DNA of 64,000 nt from UBA981 sp942490995 (GTDB lineage Bacteria > Pseudomonadota > Gammaproteobacteria > Ga0077536), in assembly GCA_942490995.1 (NCBI GenBank), contig CALOBG010000103.1:1-64000 (forward strand), given 5' to 3'. Each line of letters opens with the position of its first letter. Within the stretch, counting starts at the first letter, position 1. Below the pieces are notes generated by a model. It was given only the letters and a program-made list of their open reading frames with translations, did not search any database and was not told the DNA's origin. Positions 51,616 to 61,744 of this stretch are shown in pieces. The translations under genes were made by a program, and so were the position numbers.

Positions 51616-52791
51616 ATGGCCTTGCCTGAAGCTCCCGACACCTCGCTGGCGCCCTACGCCGTGACCAGCGCACAGAGTCGGGGCCGCCGTCATGCGGAAG
51701 CGGCGCCGGCGTGGCGCAGCGAGTTTCAACGCGACCGTGATCGCGTGATCCACTCCTCCGCCTTTCGGCGCCTGGAGTACAAGACCCAGGTTTTCGTCAA
51801 CCACGAAGGCGACATGTTCCGCACCCGTCTGACCCATTCGCTGGAGGTCGCCCAGATCGCGCGCACCATCGCCCGCGCACTGCGGGTCAACGAAGACCTC
51901 ACCGAGGCCATTGCCCTTGCCCACGACCTCGGCCACACACCGTTTGGTCACGCCGGGCAGACCGCTCTCAACAACTGTATGGCGTCGTACGGCGGCTTTG
52001 AGCACAATCTCCACTCGCTGCGCGTCATCGAGACCCTCGAGCGCCGCTACCCCGACTTCGACGGCCTCAACCTGCTGTTCGAAACCCGCGAAGGCATACT
52101 CAAACATTGTTCCCTTGAGCGCGCCGCGACGCTGGGCGCCCTCGGTGAACGTTTCCTGCTCGGCAGGCAGCCCTCGCTGGAGGCACAGATCGCCAACCTG
52201 GCCGATGAAATTGCCTATAATCATCACGATATCGATGACGGACTGCGGTCGGGCATTCTGTCGCTGGAAGTGATCGGTGATTTCGAGGTTTTTATGCAGG
52301 CCTTGAACGAGAGCCGCGCACACCACCACGGGCTCGACGGCAAGCGCCTCGTTTATACAGCGATCCGATCGATGCTCGGGACTTTCGTCAACGACCTCAT
52401 CGAGCACAGCCGTGAACGGTTGCACGACAGCGGCTGCCGCAGCGTCGAGGATGTCCGCGACTATCGCTCGGTGATGGTCGAATTCACCGCCGCGGTTCGA
52501 ACCCAACACCTGCGTCTCAAACGCCTGCTGCATCGCGAGCTGTACAGCGATGAACGGGTGCAGCGTTTGACCGCCGCGGCCGCCGCTACCGTCAACGAAC
52601 TGTTTCGACACTACATGTCGACCCCGCAGGCACTGCCCGCGGCCGTGCTTGCCGTCGATTGCGCTGACAGGCGCGAATACGCGCGGGCAATCGCCGATTA
52701 CATCGCGGGCATGACCGATCGTTTCGCGATCAACGAACACCAACGCCTGATCGGCATTGACCACTGGCCGCAACCGCGCGGCGTTTCCTGA
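51616..52791 (+). CDS. dgt: dNTP triphosphohydrolase (Dgt-like HD protein)
   Basis: 391 residues from the ATG at 51616 (MALPEAPDTSLAPYAV). HD-domain motifs: RDRVIHSSAFRRLEYKTQVF, THSLEVAQIARTIA, ALAHDLGHTPFGHAGQ and IANLADEIAYNHHDIDDG. It matches the ~390-residue type-2 Dgt-like group, which hydrolyses dGTP or other dNTPs to nucleoside and triphosphate. It is 14 bp after aroB and 16 bp before damX; the usual neighbours of those genes lack a dgt between them. Confidence 0.9.
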   Translation: MALPEAPDTSLAPYAVTSAQSRGRRHAEAAPAWRSEFQRDRDRVIHSSAFRRLEYKTQVFVNHEGDMFRTRLTHSLEVAQIARTIARALRVNEDLTEAIALAHDLGHTPFGHAGQTALNNCMASYGGFEHNLHSLRVIETLERRYPDFDGLNLLFETREGILKHCSLERAATLGALGERFLLGRQPSLEAQIANLADEIAYNHHDIDDGLRSGILSLEVIGDFEVFMQALNESRAHHHGLDGKRLVYTAIRSMLGTFVNDLIEHSRERLHDSGCRSVEDVRDYRSVMVEFTAAVRTQHLRLKRLLHRELYSDERVQRLTAAAAATVNELFRHYMSTPQALPAAVLAVDCADRREYARAIADYIAGMTDRFAINEHQRLIGIDHWPQPRGVS

Positions 52792-52807
52792 CCCGCGCCG
52801 ATCACCC

Positions 52808-54439
52808 ATGGCGACTGACGAATCACCCATCGACCCACCGGAGACGACGCCCTACCTGGTCTCCGCGAGCCTGCGCCAGCGCCTCGATCTGATCCATCAT
52901 CTGATCGGGTTTGGCCGCCAGATTATCGTTGTGCGCGGCAAGCCGGGCAGCGGTCGTTCACGATTGATCGCGACGGTATGCGACGAGGCCAATGCCGACT
53001 GGCTGGTGATCGAGATCGGTGGCCAGGGCGTGGACAGCCCGTCACAACTGCTCGAAGTACTGCTCGACGCGCTCGAACCGGGCGCCGGCGAACGACCTCA
53101 CAGCGCCGAGGACCAGGAGGCGCGGGTGTGCCGCCAACTGGCCGAGATGCATTCCCAGCATCGCGTCGCGGTGCTGCTGGTCGACGATTGCGACGCTTTC
53201 AACGCCGAGGTCAACGCGCTGCTGTTCCGCCTTGCTTATACCGGCAATGGCGTCGGCGAGTTGCGGGTGGTCCTGAGCTGCGGCGCGGACACGGCCTACC
53301 TCGAGGAACTGCAGGCCCAGTCGCCACAGGCAACGCTGCTGCACGTGGTCGACGTACCGCCGCTCGGCGAAAGCGAGATTGCGACCCTCGCCCAGCGTTT
53401 CGCAACAGAGCCGCAGGCGATCGATGCCTATACCATCGCGGCGTTGACCGAGCGTAGTGGTGGCAATCCCGGCCGCCTGCTGGAGATCCTGGCCAGCACG
53501 CCGCCGCCTGCACAACGCCCCGAAAGCCGCCAACCGCCCGCCGCCGGCGCGGCCGGTGGCGCGGCCACTGATACGCCGGCCGCAGCGCCACGCGGGCACC
53601 GCATCAAGCAGGTAGCTGGCGTTGGACTGGTCATACTCGCGGCGCTGGGACTCGCGGCGCTGACCCTGGTGAACCGCGAACGCGGCAGCACACCCGAGCC
53701 CGGCATTGAATTGCCATTACGCGAGATGCCGGGCTCGAGCGCGCCGGCGCCGGGCAACGCGACTTTGCACAGCAGCGAAGCCTCGCTGGTGGCGGCGACC
53801 GACGACGCCGCGGCGACGCCCTCAGTACCGCTTGAGCCACAGCCGGAGCCGGTGCGATCGGCAAGTGATGAACCGACGCCGGACGACGACGCACCGCCGC
53901 TTGAATCCGGGCCGCAAACCGAGCCACCGGCTGCCGACACCGCGCGGCCGCAAACCGCAACCGCGTCGCCACTGCCGGCGCCGGCGGAAATGGTCGCCGA
54001 CCCGCCAGCGGCTGCTGCCGCCGAGGCGCCGGCGCAAGCGCCGACCGCCGGAATCGTGGATGACGAACCCGCGCCACCGACGGCGGTCTCGCCGGTGCCT
54101 GCCGCAGCCGCCAGCCCGCGACCTGCCCCGCTGCCGCCGCGCGCGCCGGCGAGTCCGGCATACAGTGCGAAGTGGGTACTCACTCAGCCTGATAAAAGCT
54201 TTGTTATTCAGCTATTTGGCGTTCGCGATCGAGCGGCGGCCGAGCGCTTTATCAGGTCCGCCGGTCTGAGCGACAAGGCCGCCGTGTTCGACCTCGAACA
54301 CGAAGCGGCGCCGTGGTACGTGGTGGCCCTCGGTCACTTTCCCGACCGTGCCGCGGCACGCGCCGCCATCGCCGCCCTGCCGGCCCCGTTGCGGGCTTCG
54401 GGACCGTGGGCGCGGTCGGTTGCGTCACTGCGCGAATAG
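52808..54439 (+). CDS. damX: AAA ATPase / SPOR-domain protein DamX-like
   Basis: 543 residues. An N-terminal ATPase-like domain (about 1-235) has VRGKPGSGRSRLIATVC as a P-loop, LLVDDCDAF as Walker B and ALTERSGGNPGRLLEI near its end. A membrane helix follows (about 275-300, VAGVGLVILAALGLAAL), then a long Pro/Ala/Glu linker (about 305-455) and a SPOR domain at the end (about 460-540, KSFVIQLFGVRDRAAAERF). It is a cell-division protein recruited to the septum; DamX in E. coli sits in the same neighbourhood. The DnaA/ExeA-like ATPase domain is typical of non-enteric versions. Confidence 0.88.
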   Translation: MATDESPIDPPETTPYLVSASLRQRLDLIHHLIGFGRQIIVVRGKPGSGRSRLIATVCDEANADWLVIEIGGQGVDSPSQLLEVLLDALEPGAGERPHSAEDQEARVCRQLAEMHSQHRVAVLLVDDCDAFNAEVNALLFRLAYTGNGVGELRVVLSCGADTAYLEELQAQSPQATLLHVVDVPPLGESEIATLAQRFATEPQAIDAYTIAALTERSGGNPGRLLEILASTPPPAQRPESRQPPAAGAAGGAATDTPAAAPRGHRIKQVAGVGLVILAALGLAALTLVNRERGSTPEPGIELPLREMPGSSAPAPGNATLHSSEASLVAATDDAAATPSVPLEPQPEPVRSASDEPTPDDDAPPLESGPQTEPPAADTARPQTATASPLPAPAEMVADPPAAAAAEAPAQAPTAGIVDDEPAPPTAVSPVPAAAASPRPAPLPPRAPASPAYSAKWVLTQPDKSFVIQLFGVRDRAAAERFIRSAGLSDKAAVFDLEHEAAPWYVVALGHFPDRAAARAAIAALPAPLRASGPWARSVASLRE

Positions 54440-54519
54440 CACGTATTTCAAGTAGTTAAAGCAGTTCCATCGGTACGGCTTCAAGGCCGGCGTGAAAGCC
54501 CTTGGGCACGTTGCTGATG

Positions 54520-54549
54520 ATGACACTGCGATTGTGCCCGGCATATAAT
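54520..54549 (+). promoter_or_regulatory. gltB promoter
   Basis: ATGACA (54520-54525), an 18-base spacer and TATAAT (54544-54549). The -10 is perfect and the -35 matches five of six. It is about 65 bp before the gltB start codon. The leader then holds a GCGCGCGG-TT-CCGCGCGC hairpin (54562-54579). Confidence 0.65.
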
Positions 54550-54561
54550 CGCCGTCCTTTT

Positions 54562-54579
54562 GCGCGCGGTTCCGCGCGC
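54562..54579 (+). promoter_or_regulatory. GC hairpin in the gltB leader
   Basis: GCGCGCGG and CCGCGCGC pair fully; the tip must open to give a loop of about four bases. There is no T run. It sits between the promoter and the GGAGG ribosome site and may stabilise the long gltBD message. Confidence 0.35.
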
Positions 54580-54615
54580 CAGACTCATGATGGGACCTTG
54601 GAGGCAACCCTAGCG

Positions 54616-57600
54616 ATGGACCAGGATCGCACGCAATTCCCGCGTATAGACGGCCCCGCCGGCAGTCTGTACAACGCGGATTATGAACACGATGCCTGCG
54701 GCGTCGGGTTCGTGGTTGATATGAAGGGTCGCAAATCTCACGCCATCATTACCCGCGCCCTGACGGTCCTTGAGAACCTGCTCCACCGCGGCGCCTGCGG
54801 CGCCGAAGAAAATACCGGCGACGGCGCCGGCATCCTGCTGCAGATGCCCGATCGCTTCCTGCGCGAAACCTGCGCCGAAATCGACATTGAACTGCCGCCG
54901 TTCGGCCACTACGGCGCCGGCCTGGTATTTCTGCCGCGCGACGCCGAGCAGCGCGACGCCTGCATGCTGCGCTTTGCGCGGATCGTCGCCGAAGAAGGCC
55001 AGGACGTGCTCGGCTGGCGGGTACCGCCGACCGATGATTCGATGATCGGACCCACGGCCCGCTCCGGGGAGCCGACATTTGCCCAGGTTTTTATCCGCCG
55101 CGATGCCGCGCTGGCCACCGATGACGCCTTTGAACGCAAGCTCTACGTCATCCGCAAACGCATCGAACACGCAATCTGGAACAGCGATATCGACGAAAAG
55201 GCACTGTTCTACGTGCCCAGCCTCTCGTATCGCACGCTGATCTATAAGGGCATGCTGATCGGCAACCAGGTCCAGCCGCTGTTTCCGGATCTCGCCGACG
55301 AGCGGGTGGAATCGGCGCTGGCGCTGGTACACCAGCGCTTTTCCACCAACACCTTCCCGTCGTGGCCGCTCGCCCAGCCGTTCCGCTTCATCGCCCACAA
55401 CGGCGAAATCAATACCTTGCGCGGCAACATCAACTGGATGCGCGCGCGCGAAGCCCTGTGCGAATCGGATCTGTTTGGCCCGGATCTGGAAAAGCTGTTT
55501 CCGATCGTGCTGGAAGGCAACTCCGACTCGGCCGGATTCGATCAGGTCCTGGAATTTCTGCACATGGCCGGCCGGCCGCTGCCGCTTGCGGTATTGATGA
55601 TGATCCCCGAAGCGTGGTCCGGCCACCAGTCGATGGACCCGGCACGGCGCGCGTTCTACGAGTACCACAGCTGCCTGATGGAGCCGTGGGACGGTCCGGC
55701 CTCGATCGCGTTCACCGACGGCAAGGTCATCGGCGCGGTCCTCGATCGCAACGGCCTGCGCCCGTCGCGCTACTACGTGACCAAAGACGACATGGTCGTG
55801 ATGGCCTCCGAGGTCGGCGTGCTCGACATCGCGCCGGAAAACATCAAGATCAAGGAACGCCTGCATCCGGGACGGATTTTTCTCGTCGACACCGAGCAGG
55901 GCCGCATCATCGACGACGCCGAACTCAAGCAGCAGTACATCGACCAGTACCCCTACGCCGACTGGCTGGCCAAAAACGCCATCTCGATCGACGAGCTGCC
56001 CGAGCCCGAGCATGTCCACCAGCCCGATCACGCGACCGTGCTGCAGCGCCAGCAGGCTTTTGGTTATACCCATGAAGACCTGCGCCTGCTGATGCTGCCG
56101 ATGGCCGAGCAAGGCGCCGAGGCGATCGGCTCGATGGGTACCGATGCCGCGCTCGCGGTGCTGTCGAACCGGCCGCGCCTGCTTTACGATTATTTCAAGC
56201 AGCTTTTCGCCCAGGTCACGAATCCGCCGCTGGACGGTATTCGCGAGGAACTCGTCACCCAGGTGTTGACCCCGATCGGGCCGGAAAGCAACCTGCTCAA
56301 TCCGAGCGCCGACAGCTGCCGCCAGATCAAGCTCAATTCGGCGGTCCTCGACAACCACGACCTGGAAAAGATCCGCGGCGTCGATGCGTGCGGCTTTACC
56401 GCCTGCACCATCAGCACGGTCTATCCAATCGCGAGTGGCGCCGAGGGCCTGGAGCGCCAGATCAAAACCATCTGCGCCGAAGCTGACCGTGCGGTCGATG
56501 ACGGCAAAACCTTCATCATTCTGTCCGATCGCGCTCACGACAAGGACCATGCGCCGATCCCCGCCGCCTTGATCACGGCCGGCGTCCATCACCACCTCGT
56601 CCGCAACGGGCGGCGCACGCGGGTCGGTCTGGTCATTGAATCCGGCGAACCGCGCGAGGTGCACCATTACGCCGTGCTGCTCGGTTATGGCGCCGGCGCG
56701 ATCAATCCGTACCTAGCTTTCGAAACCCTCGACGACATGCTGCGCCAGAAGATGCTTAACATCGCGGCCGATGACAAACTCGCTGGCGAGACCGATCACG
56801 ACACCGCTGTGCGGCACTACATCAAGGCCGTCAACAAGGGCCTGGTCAAGGTCATGTCGAAGATGGGCATCTCCTCGGTGCAGTCCTATCGCGGCGCCCA
56901 GATCTTCGAAGCTATCGGTCTCGATCAGGAATTCATCGACAAGTACTTCACCTGGACCGCGACCCGCATAGGCGGCGTCGGCATCAAGGTCATCGAGCAG
57001 GAAGTGGCCATGCGTCACGAGGACGCCTATCCGCGGCGGGTGGTCAAAAAGCCCGATCTCGACTGGGGCGGCGAATACCAGTGGCGACGCGATGGCGAAT
57101 ACCATCTGTTCAACCCGGAAACCGTGTTCAAACTGCAGCACGCAACCCGCTCCGGGCAGTACAAGGTTTTCAAGGAGTACACCAACCTGGTCAATGACCA
57201 GAGCGAACACCGCGCCACGCTGCGCGGCCTTTTCCGTTTCAGGAAGCAGGCCGAGCCGCTAGCGATCGAGGAGGTCGAACCGATCGAATCGATCCTCAAA
57301 CGGTTCCACACCGGCGCCATGTCGTACGGCTCGATCAGCGCCGAAGCACACGAAACGCTGGCGATTGCACTCAATCGTCTCGGCGGTCGTTCGAATACCG
57401 GCGAGGGCGGCGAGGACTCGCGGCGCTATATCCCGGACGCCAACGGCGATCTGCGGCGCAGCGCGATCAAGCAGGTCGCTTCCGGACGCTTTGGCGTGAC
57501 CAGTGAATACCTCGTCAATGCCGATGACCTGCAGATCAAAATGGCCCAGGGCGCCAAGCCCGGCGAAGGCGGCCAGCTGCCGGGGCACAAGGTGTTTCCG

Positions 57601-59226
57601 GAAATCGCCAGGGTGCGCCACTCGACCCCCGGGGTCGGCCTGATCTCGCCGCCACCACACCATGACATCTATTCCATCGAGGACCTGGCGCAGCTTATTT
57701 ACGACCTCAAGAACGCCAACCCGCGTGCCCGCGTGCACGTGAAACTGGTCGCCGAAGTCGGGGTCGGCACGGTCGCCGCGGGGGTCGCCAAAGCGCACTC
57801 CGATGTTGTACTGATCTCCGGTTACGACGGCGGCACCGGCGCCTCGCCGGTGACATCGCTCAAGCACGCCGGCGTGCCGTGGGAACTCGGCCTCGCCGAA
57901 ACCCAGCAGGTGCTGGTGGAAAACAAGCTGCGCGATCGGATCGTGGTACAGGTCGACGGCCAGATAAAGACCGGCCGCGACTGCATCATCGCGGCCATGC
58001 TCGGCGCCGAGGAATACGGTTTCTCGACCGCGCCGCTGGTCGTCATGGGCTGCATCATGATGCGCGTGTGCCACCTCAACACCTGCCCGGTCGGGGTCGC
58101 TACGCAGAATCCCGAACTGCGCAAGAAGTTCAATGGCAAACCGGAGTTCGTGGAAAACTTCTTCCGCTACATCGCCGAAGAAATGCGCGAATATATGGCC
58201 GAACTCGGGGTCCGCAATCTGGACGAGCTGATCGGACGGGTAGACCTGCTCGACGTCGAACCGGCACTCGATCACTGGAAGGCGCGCGGCCTGGACCTGT
58301 CGAAAATACTCTATCGTCCCGACACTGATGCGAGTGTCGCGGTGCGCTGCGTACGCGAACAGGACCACGGTCTCGACCGGTCGCTGGACCGCACCACCAT
58401 CGTACCGCTGTGTGCTGACGCGCTGGAACACGGCAAACCGGTCGATGCAATCCTGCCGATCCGCAATATCAATCGTACCGTCGGCACCATCCTCGGCTTC
58501 GAGATCACCAGCCGTTACGGTGCCGCCGGTTTACCGGACGACACCATCAAGCTGCATTTCAACGGTTCGGCCGGCCAGAGCTTCGGCGCGTTCGTACCGC
58601 GCGGCGTGAGCATGACACTCGAAGGTGACGCCAACGACTACATCGGCAAAGGATTGTCCGGTGCGCGTATCGTGGTCTACCCGCCGCGCCACGTCAGTTT
58701 CGTGCCGGAAGAAAATATCCTGATCGGTAACGTAGCCCTGTATGGCGCGACCAGCGGTGAAGCCTACTTCCGCGGCATCGCCGGCGAACGTTTCTGCGTG
58801 CGCAATTCCGGCGCCAACACCGTCGTCGAGGGGGTTGGCGATCATGGTTGCGAGTACATGACCGGCGGGCGGGTGGTTATCATCGGCCGCACCGGACGCA
58901 ACTTCGCGGCCGGCATGTCCGGCGGCATCGCCTTTGTTTATGACCCCGACGGTACGTTCCCGGCCTTGTGTAACACGGAAATGGTCGATCTCGAACGGAT
59001 CGCGAGCGACGACGACGAAGAAACCGTGAAAAAGTTGCTGAAAAATCATCTGCGCTACACCCAGAGCACGGTGGCGCAGAAGATCCTCGACCGTTGGAAT
59101 CTGAACAAAGAGAAATTTGTGCGCGTCATGCCCAAAGACTACAAGCGCGTGCTCGAAGCAAAAGAAAAGGCGCGCCGTACCGGGATCCCCGAAGACCAGG
59201 CCGTGATGGAGGCCGCGCATGGGTAA
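54616..59226 (+). CDS. gltB: Glutamate synthase (NADPH) large subunit
   Basis: 1,536 residues from the ATG at 54616, preceded by GGAGG; a 38-residue longer reading has no such site. The N-terminal nucleophile is Cys28 in HDACGVGFVVDMKG, after a short propeptide as usual. Parts in order: class II glutamine amidotransferase (about 28-430), central domain, FMN-binding synthase barrel (about 840-1250) with the 3Fe-4S cysteines in CIMMRVCHLNTCPVG, and the C-terminal GXGXG helix domain. It transfers the amide of glutamine to 2-oxoglutarate. It overlaps gltD by 8 bp. Confidence 0.97.
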   Translation: MDQDRTQFPRIDGPAGSLYNADYEHDACGVGFVVDMKGRKSHAIITRALTVLENLLHRGACGAEENTGDGAGILLQMPDRFLRETCAEIDIELPPFGHYGAGLVFLPRDAEQRDACMLRFARIVAEEGQDVLGWRVPPTDDSMIGPTARSGEPTFAQVFIRRDAALATDDAFERKLYVIRKRIEHAIWNSDIDEKALFYVPSLSYRTLIYKGMLIGNQVQPLFPDLADERVESALALVHQRFSTNTFPSWPLAQPFRFIAHNGEINTLRGNINWMRAREALCESDLFGPDLEKLFPIVLEGNSDSAGFDQVLEFLHMAGRPLPLAVLMMIPEAWSGHQSMDPARRAFYEYHSCLMEPWDGPASIAFTDGKVIGAVLDRNGLRPSRYYVTKDDMVVMASEVGVLDIAPENIKIKERLHPGRIFLVDTEQGRIIDDAELKQQYIDQYPYADWLAKNAISIDELPEPEHVHQPDHATVLQRQQAFGYTHEDLRLLMLPMAEQGAEAIGSMGTDAALAVLSNRPRLLYDYFKQLFAQVTNPPLDGIREELVTQVLTPIGPESNLLNPSADSCRQIKLNSAVLDNHDLEKIRGVDACGFTACTISTVYPIASGAEGLERQIKTICAEADRAVDDGKTFIILSDRAHDKDHAPIPAALITAGVHHHLVRNGRRTRVGLVIESGEPREVHHYAVLLGYGAGAINPYLAFETLDDMLRQKMLNIAADDKLAGETDHDTAVRHYIKAVNKGLVKVMSKMGISSVQSYRGAQIFEAIGLDQEFIDKYFTWTATRIGGVGIKVIEQEVAMRHEDAYPRRVVKKPDLDWGGEYQWRRDGEYHLFNPETVFKLQHATRSGQYKVFKEYTNLVNDQSEHRATLRGLFRFRKQAEPLAIEEVEPIESILKRFHTGAMSYGSISAEAHETLAIALNRLGGRSNTGEGGEDSRRYIPDANGDLRRSAIKQVASGRFGVTSEYLVNADDLQIKMAQGAKPGEGGQLPGHKVFPEIARVRHSTPGVGLISPPPHHDIYSIEDLAQLIYDLKNANPRARVHVKLVAEVGVGTVAAGVAKAHSDVVLISGYDGGTGASPVTSLKHAGVPWELGLAETQQVLVENKLRDRIVVQVDGQIKTGRDCIIAAMLGAEEYGFSTAPLVVMGCIMMRVCHLNTCPVGVATQNPELRKKFNGKPEFVENFFRYIAEEMREYMAELGVRNLDELIGRVDLLDVEPALDHWKARGLDLSKILYRPDTDASVAVRCVREQDHGLDRSLDRTTIVPLCADALEHGKPVDAILPIRNINRTVGTILGFEITSRYGAAGLPDDTIKLHFNGSAGQSFGAFVPRGVSMTLEGDANDYIGKGLSGARIVVYPPRHVSFVPEENILIGNVALYGATSGEAYFRGIAGERFCVRNSGANTVVEGVGDHGCEYMTGGRVVIIGRTGRNFAAGMSGGIAFVYDPDGTFPALCNTEMVDLERIASDDDEETVKKLLKNHLRYTQSTVAQKILDRWNLNKEKFVRVMPKDYKRVLEAKEKARRTGIPEDQAVMEAAHG

Positions 59227-60664
59227 GGTGACCGGCTTTCTCGAAGCCAGACGCGAGAAGCAACCCTACCGCAAGCGTGAGCAGCGCCTGCTCGACTGGA
59301 ACCAGGTGATGGCGGACTATGCGCCCGATCATCTCAACACCCAGGCTGCGCGTTGCATGGATTGCGGCATTCCGTTCTGTCACCAGGGCTGCCCGCTGGG
59401 CAACCTGATCCCGGACTGGAACGATCTCGTCTATCGCGATCGCTGGCGCGATGCCATCGATCGCCTGCACGCGACGAATAACTTTCCCGAGTTCACCGGT
59501 ACGCTGTGCCCGGCGCCGTGCGAAGGCTCTTGCGTGCTCGGCATCAACGACGATCCGGTCACCATCAAGGCCGTCGAACTGGCCATCATCGACCACGCTT
59601 TCGAACAGCGCTGGGTGACCCCGGAACCGCCCGCCATCGAGACCGGCAAACGGGTCGCCGTGGTCGGCTCGGGTCCGGCCGGTCTGGCCTGCGCGCAGCA
59701 ACTGCGTCGCGCCGGGCACCGGGTCACCGTGTTCGAGCGCGATGATCGCATCGGCGGCCTGCTGCGCTACGGCATTCCGGAATTCAAGATGGAAAAACGC
59801 GTACTCGATCGACGCCTCGACCAGATGCGTGAGGAAGGCGTCGAGTTCCGTGTCAATGCGCATGTCGGCGTTGACGTGCGCGGCGAACAGTTGCTCGACG
59901 AATTCGATGCCGTGGTGCTCGCCGGCGGCGCGACCGCCTCACGCGACCTGCCGGTGCCGGGACGCGACCTCGACGGTGTGCATTTCGCGATGGAATTCCT
60001 GCCGCTGCAGAATCGTCGTTGCGAAGGCGACCAGATCGCCGACACCGATTTCATCAGCGCCAAAGGCAAACACGTGGTCATCCTCGGTGGCGGCGATACC
60101 GGCGCGGATTGCCTCGGCACCTCGCATCGCCAGGGCGCGAAATCGGTTACTTCACTGGAGATCATGCCAAAGCCGCCGAACACCCGCGGCGAAGACAATC
60201 CGTGGCCGGAATGGCCGCGAATTTTCCGCACCGCATCGGCCCACGAGGAAGGTGGCGAGCGCCTCTACGCCGTCTCGACCAAGCGCTTCATCGGCGACGA
60301 CAGCGGCAAGCTGCGCGCGCTGGAACTCGTCGAGGTCGAAATGAAGATCGATGACGGGCGCCCGAGCTTCGTCGAAAAACCCGGCTCGAGCCAGGAGATC
60401 CCCTGCGACCTGGCGCTGCTGGCACTCGGCTTTACCGGTCCGGAAACGAACGGCGTGATTGCCGAGTTCGGGCTCGAACTGACGCCACGCGGCAATCTCA
60501 AGCGCGACGCGGCGTGGATGACGTCACGCGAGGGCGTGTTTACCGCCGGCGATATGCAACATGGCCAATCGCTGATCGTGTGGGCCATCGCTGAAGGTCG
60601 CTCGGCGGCGCGTGCAGTCGATCATTACCTGATGGGAACAACGGACCTGCCGGCACCGGTTTAA
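59219..60664 (+). CDS. gltD: Glutamate synthase (NADPH) small subunit
   Basis: 481 residues. The N-terminal 4Fe-4S cysteines are in ARCMDCGIPFCHQGCPLGN and TLCPAPCEGSCVLG. The FAD loop VAVVGSGPAGLACAQQL follows, then the NADPH-site loop VVILGGGDTGADCLG and a final GVFTAGDMQHGQSLIVWAI. It passes electrons from NADPH to GltB. Start overlaps the gltB stop, giving fixed stoichiometry. Confidence 0.97.
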   Translation: MGKVTGFLEARREKQPYRKREQRLLDWNQVMADYAPDHLNTQAARCMDCGIPFCHQGCPLGNLIPDWNDLVYRDRWRDAIDRLHATNNFPEFTGTLCPAPCEGSCVLGINDDPVTIKAVELAIIDHAFEQRWVTPEPPAIETGKRVAVVGSGPAGLACAQQLRRAGHRVTVFERDDRIGGLLRYGIPEFKMEKRVLDRRLDQMREEGVEFRVNAHVGVDVRGEQLLDEFDAVVLAGGATASRDLPVPGRDLDGVHFAMEFLPLQNRRCEGDQIADTDFISAKGKHVVILGGGDTGADCLGTSHRQGAKSVTSLEIMPKPPNTRGEDNPWPEWPRIFRTASAHEEGGERLYAVSTKRFIGDDSGKLRALELVEVEMKIDDGRPSFVEKPGSSQEIPCDLALLALGFTGPETNGVIAEFGLELTPRGNLKRDAAWMTSREGVFTAGDMQHGQSLIVWAIAEGRSAARAVDHYLMGTTDLPAPV

Positions 60665-60694
60665 CAGGCTGTTAGGGGCTTTCAGAGCATCCCG

Positions 60695-61744
60695 ATGAAC
60701 GATCGCTTTCTGCGTGCCCTGGCACGCCAACCCGTCGATCGCACGCCGATCTGGATCATGCGCCAGGCCGGGCGCTACCTGCCGGAGTACCGCGCCACGC
60801 GCGAACGCGCGGGCGATTTCCTGACCCTGTGCAAAACCCCGGAACTGGCCTGCGAAGTCACCCTGCAGCCGCTCGCCCGTTTCGAACTCGACGCCGCGAT
60901 CCTGTTTTCCGACATCCTCACGATCCCGGACGCCATGGGCCTCGGACTCAGCCTCGAAGAAGGTATCGGCCCGCGCTTCGCCCGCCCGCTGCGCAGTCAG
61001 CAGGCGATCGCCGCGCTGGGCATACCGGACCCGGAACGCGAACTCGGCTATGTCACCGCCACCGTGCGCCTGGTCAAACAGGCGCTTGCCGGGCGCACCC
61101 CGCTGATCGGCTTTGCCGGCAGTCCCTGGACCCTGGCCACCTATATGGTCGAAGGCCAGAGCAGCCGCGATTTCGCTCGGATCAAACAGCTGATTTATAC
61201 CGCGCCGGCCGACGCGCACCTGCTGCTGGATAAACTCAGCCAGGCCGTGACGCTCTACCTGCAGGCCCAGATCGCAGCCGGGGTCGATGCGGTCATGCTG
61301 TTCGACACCTGGGGCGGCGCCCTGGCCGCCGACGCGTTCGGTCAATTCTCGTTACGCTACATGGCAAAGATCGTCACCGCGCTCAAACCCACGGCGGTGC
61401 CGGTGATCGTGTTCACCAAGGGCGGCGGGATATGGCTGGAAGCCCTGGCCGGACTCGGCTGCAATGCCCTGGGGGTCGACTGGACTCTCGACCTCGGCGA
61501 AGCGCGGCGCAGGGTCGGGCACCAGGTTGCGCTGCAGGGCAATCTCGACCCGGCCGTGATGCTGACCGAGCCGAGCGTAGTTGCCGCTGAAGCGCGGCGC
61601 ACGCTCGATGCTTACGGCCACGGTCCGGGGCATATCTTTAATCTCGGCCACGGCGTCACCCCGCAGGTGCCGCCCGAGAACGTCGAAACCCTGGTCAACA
61701 CGGTCCATGAATACAGCGCGCGGTTTCACCAGGCTGTCCCCTAG
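60695..61744 (+). CDS. hemE: Uroporphyrinogen decarboxylase
   Basis: 349 residues. The hallmark RTPIWIMRQAGRYLPEYR is near the N-terminus, then ILFSDILTIPDAMGLGL, the central GFAGSPWTLATYMVEG and late HVN-type segments (GNLDPAVML, IFNLGHGVTPQVPPENV). It converts uroporphyrinogen III to coproporphyrinogen III in heme synthesis. It follows gltD by 30 bp, the standard gltBD-hemE order. Confidence 0.97.
   Translation: MNDRFLRALARQPVDRTPIWIMRQAGRYLPEYRATRERAGDFLTLCKTPELACEVTLQPLARFELDAAILFSDILTIPDAMGLGLSLEEGIGPRFARPLRSQQAIAALGIPDPERELGYVTATVRLVKQALAGRTPLIGFAGSPWTLATYMVEGQSSRDFARIKQLIYTAPADAHLLLDKLSQAVTLYLQAQIAAGVDAVMLFDTWGGALAADAFGQFSLRYMAKIVTALKPTAVPVIVFTKGGGIWLEALAGLGCNALGVDWTLDLGEARRRVGHQVALQGNLDPAVMLTEPSVVAAEARRTLDAYGHGPGHIFNLGHGVTPQVPPENVETLVNTVHEYSARFHQAVP

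Noticed and set aside
54610..56667. 685-codon minus-strand frame opposite gltB
   Set aside because: It is antisense to clearly conserved gltB sequence and shows no domain of its own.
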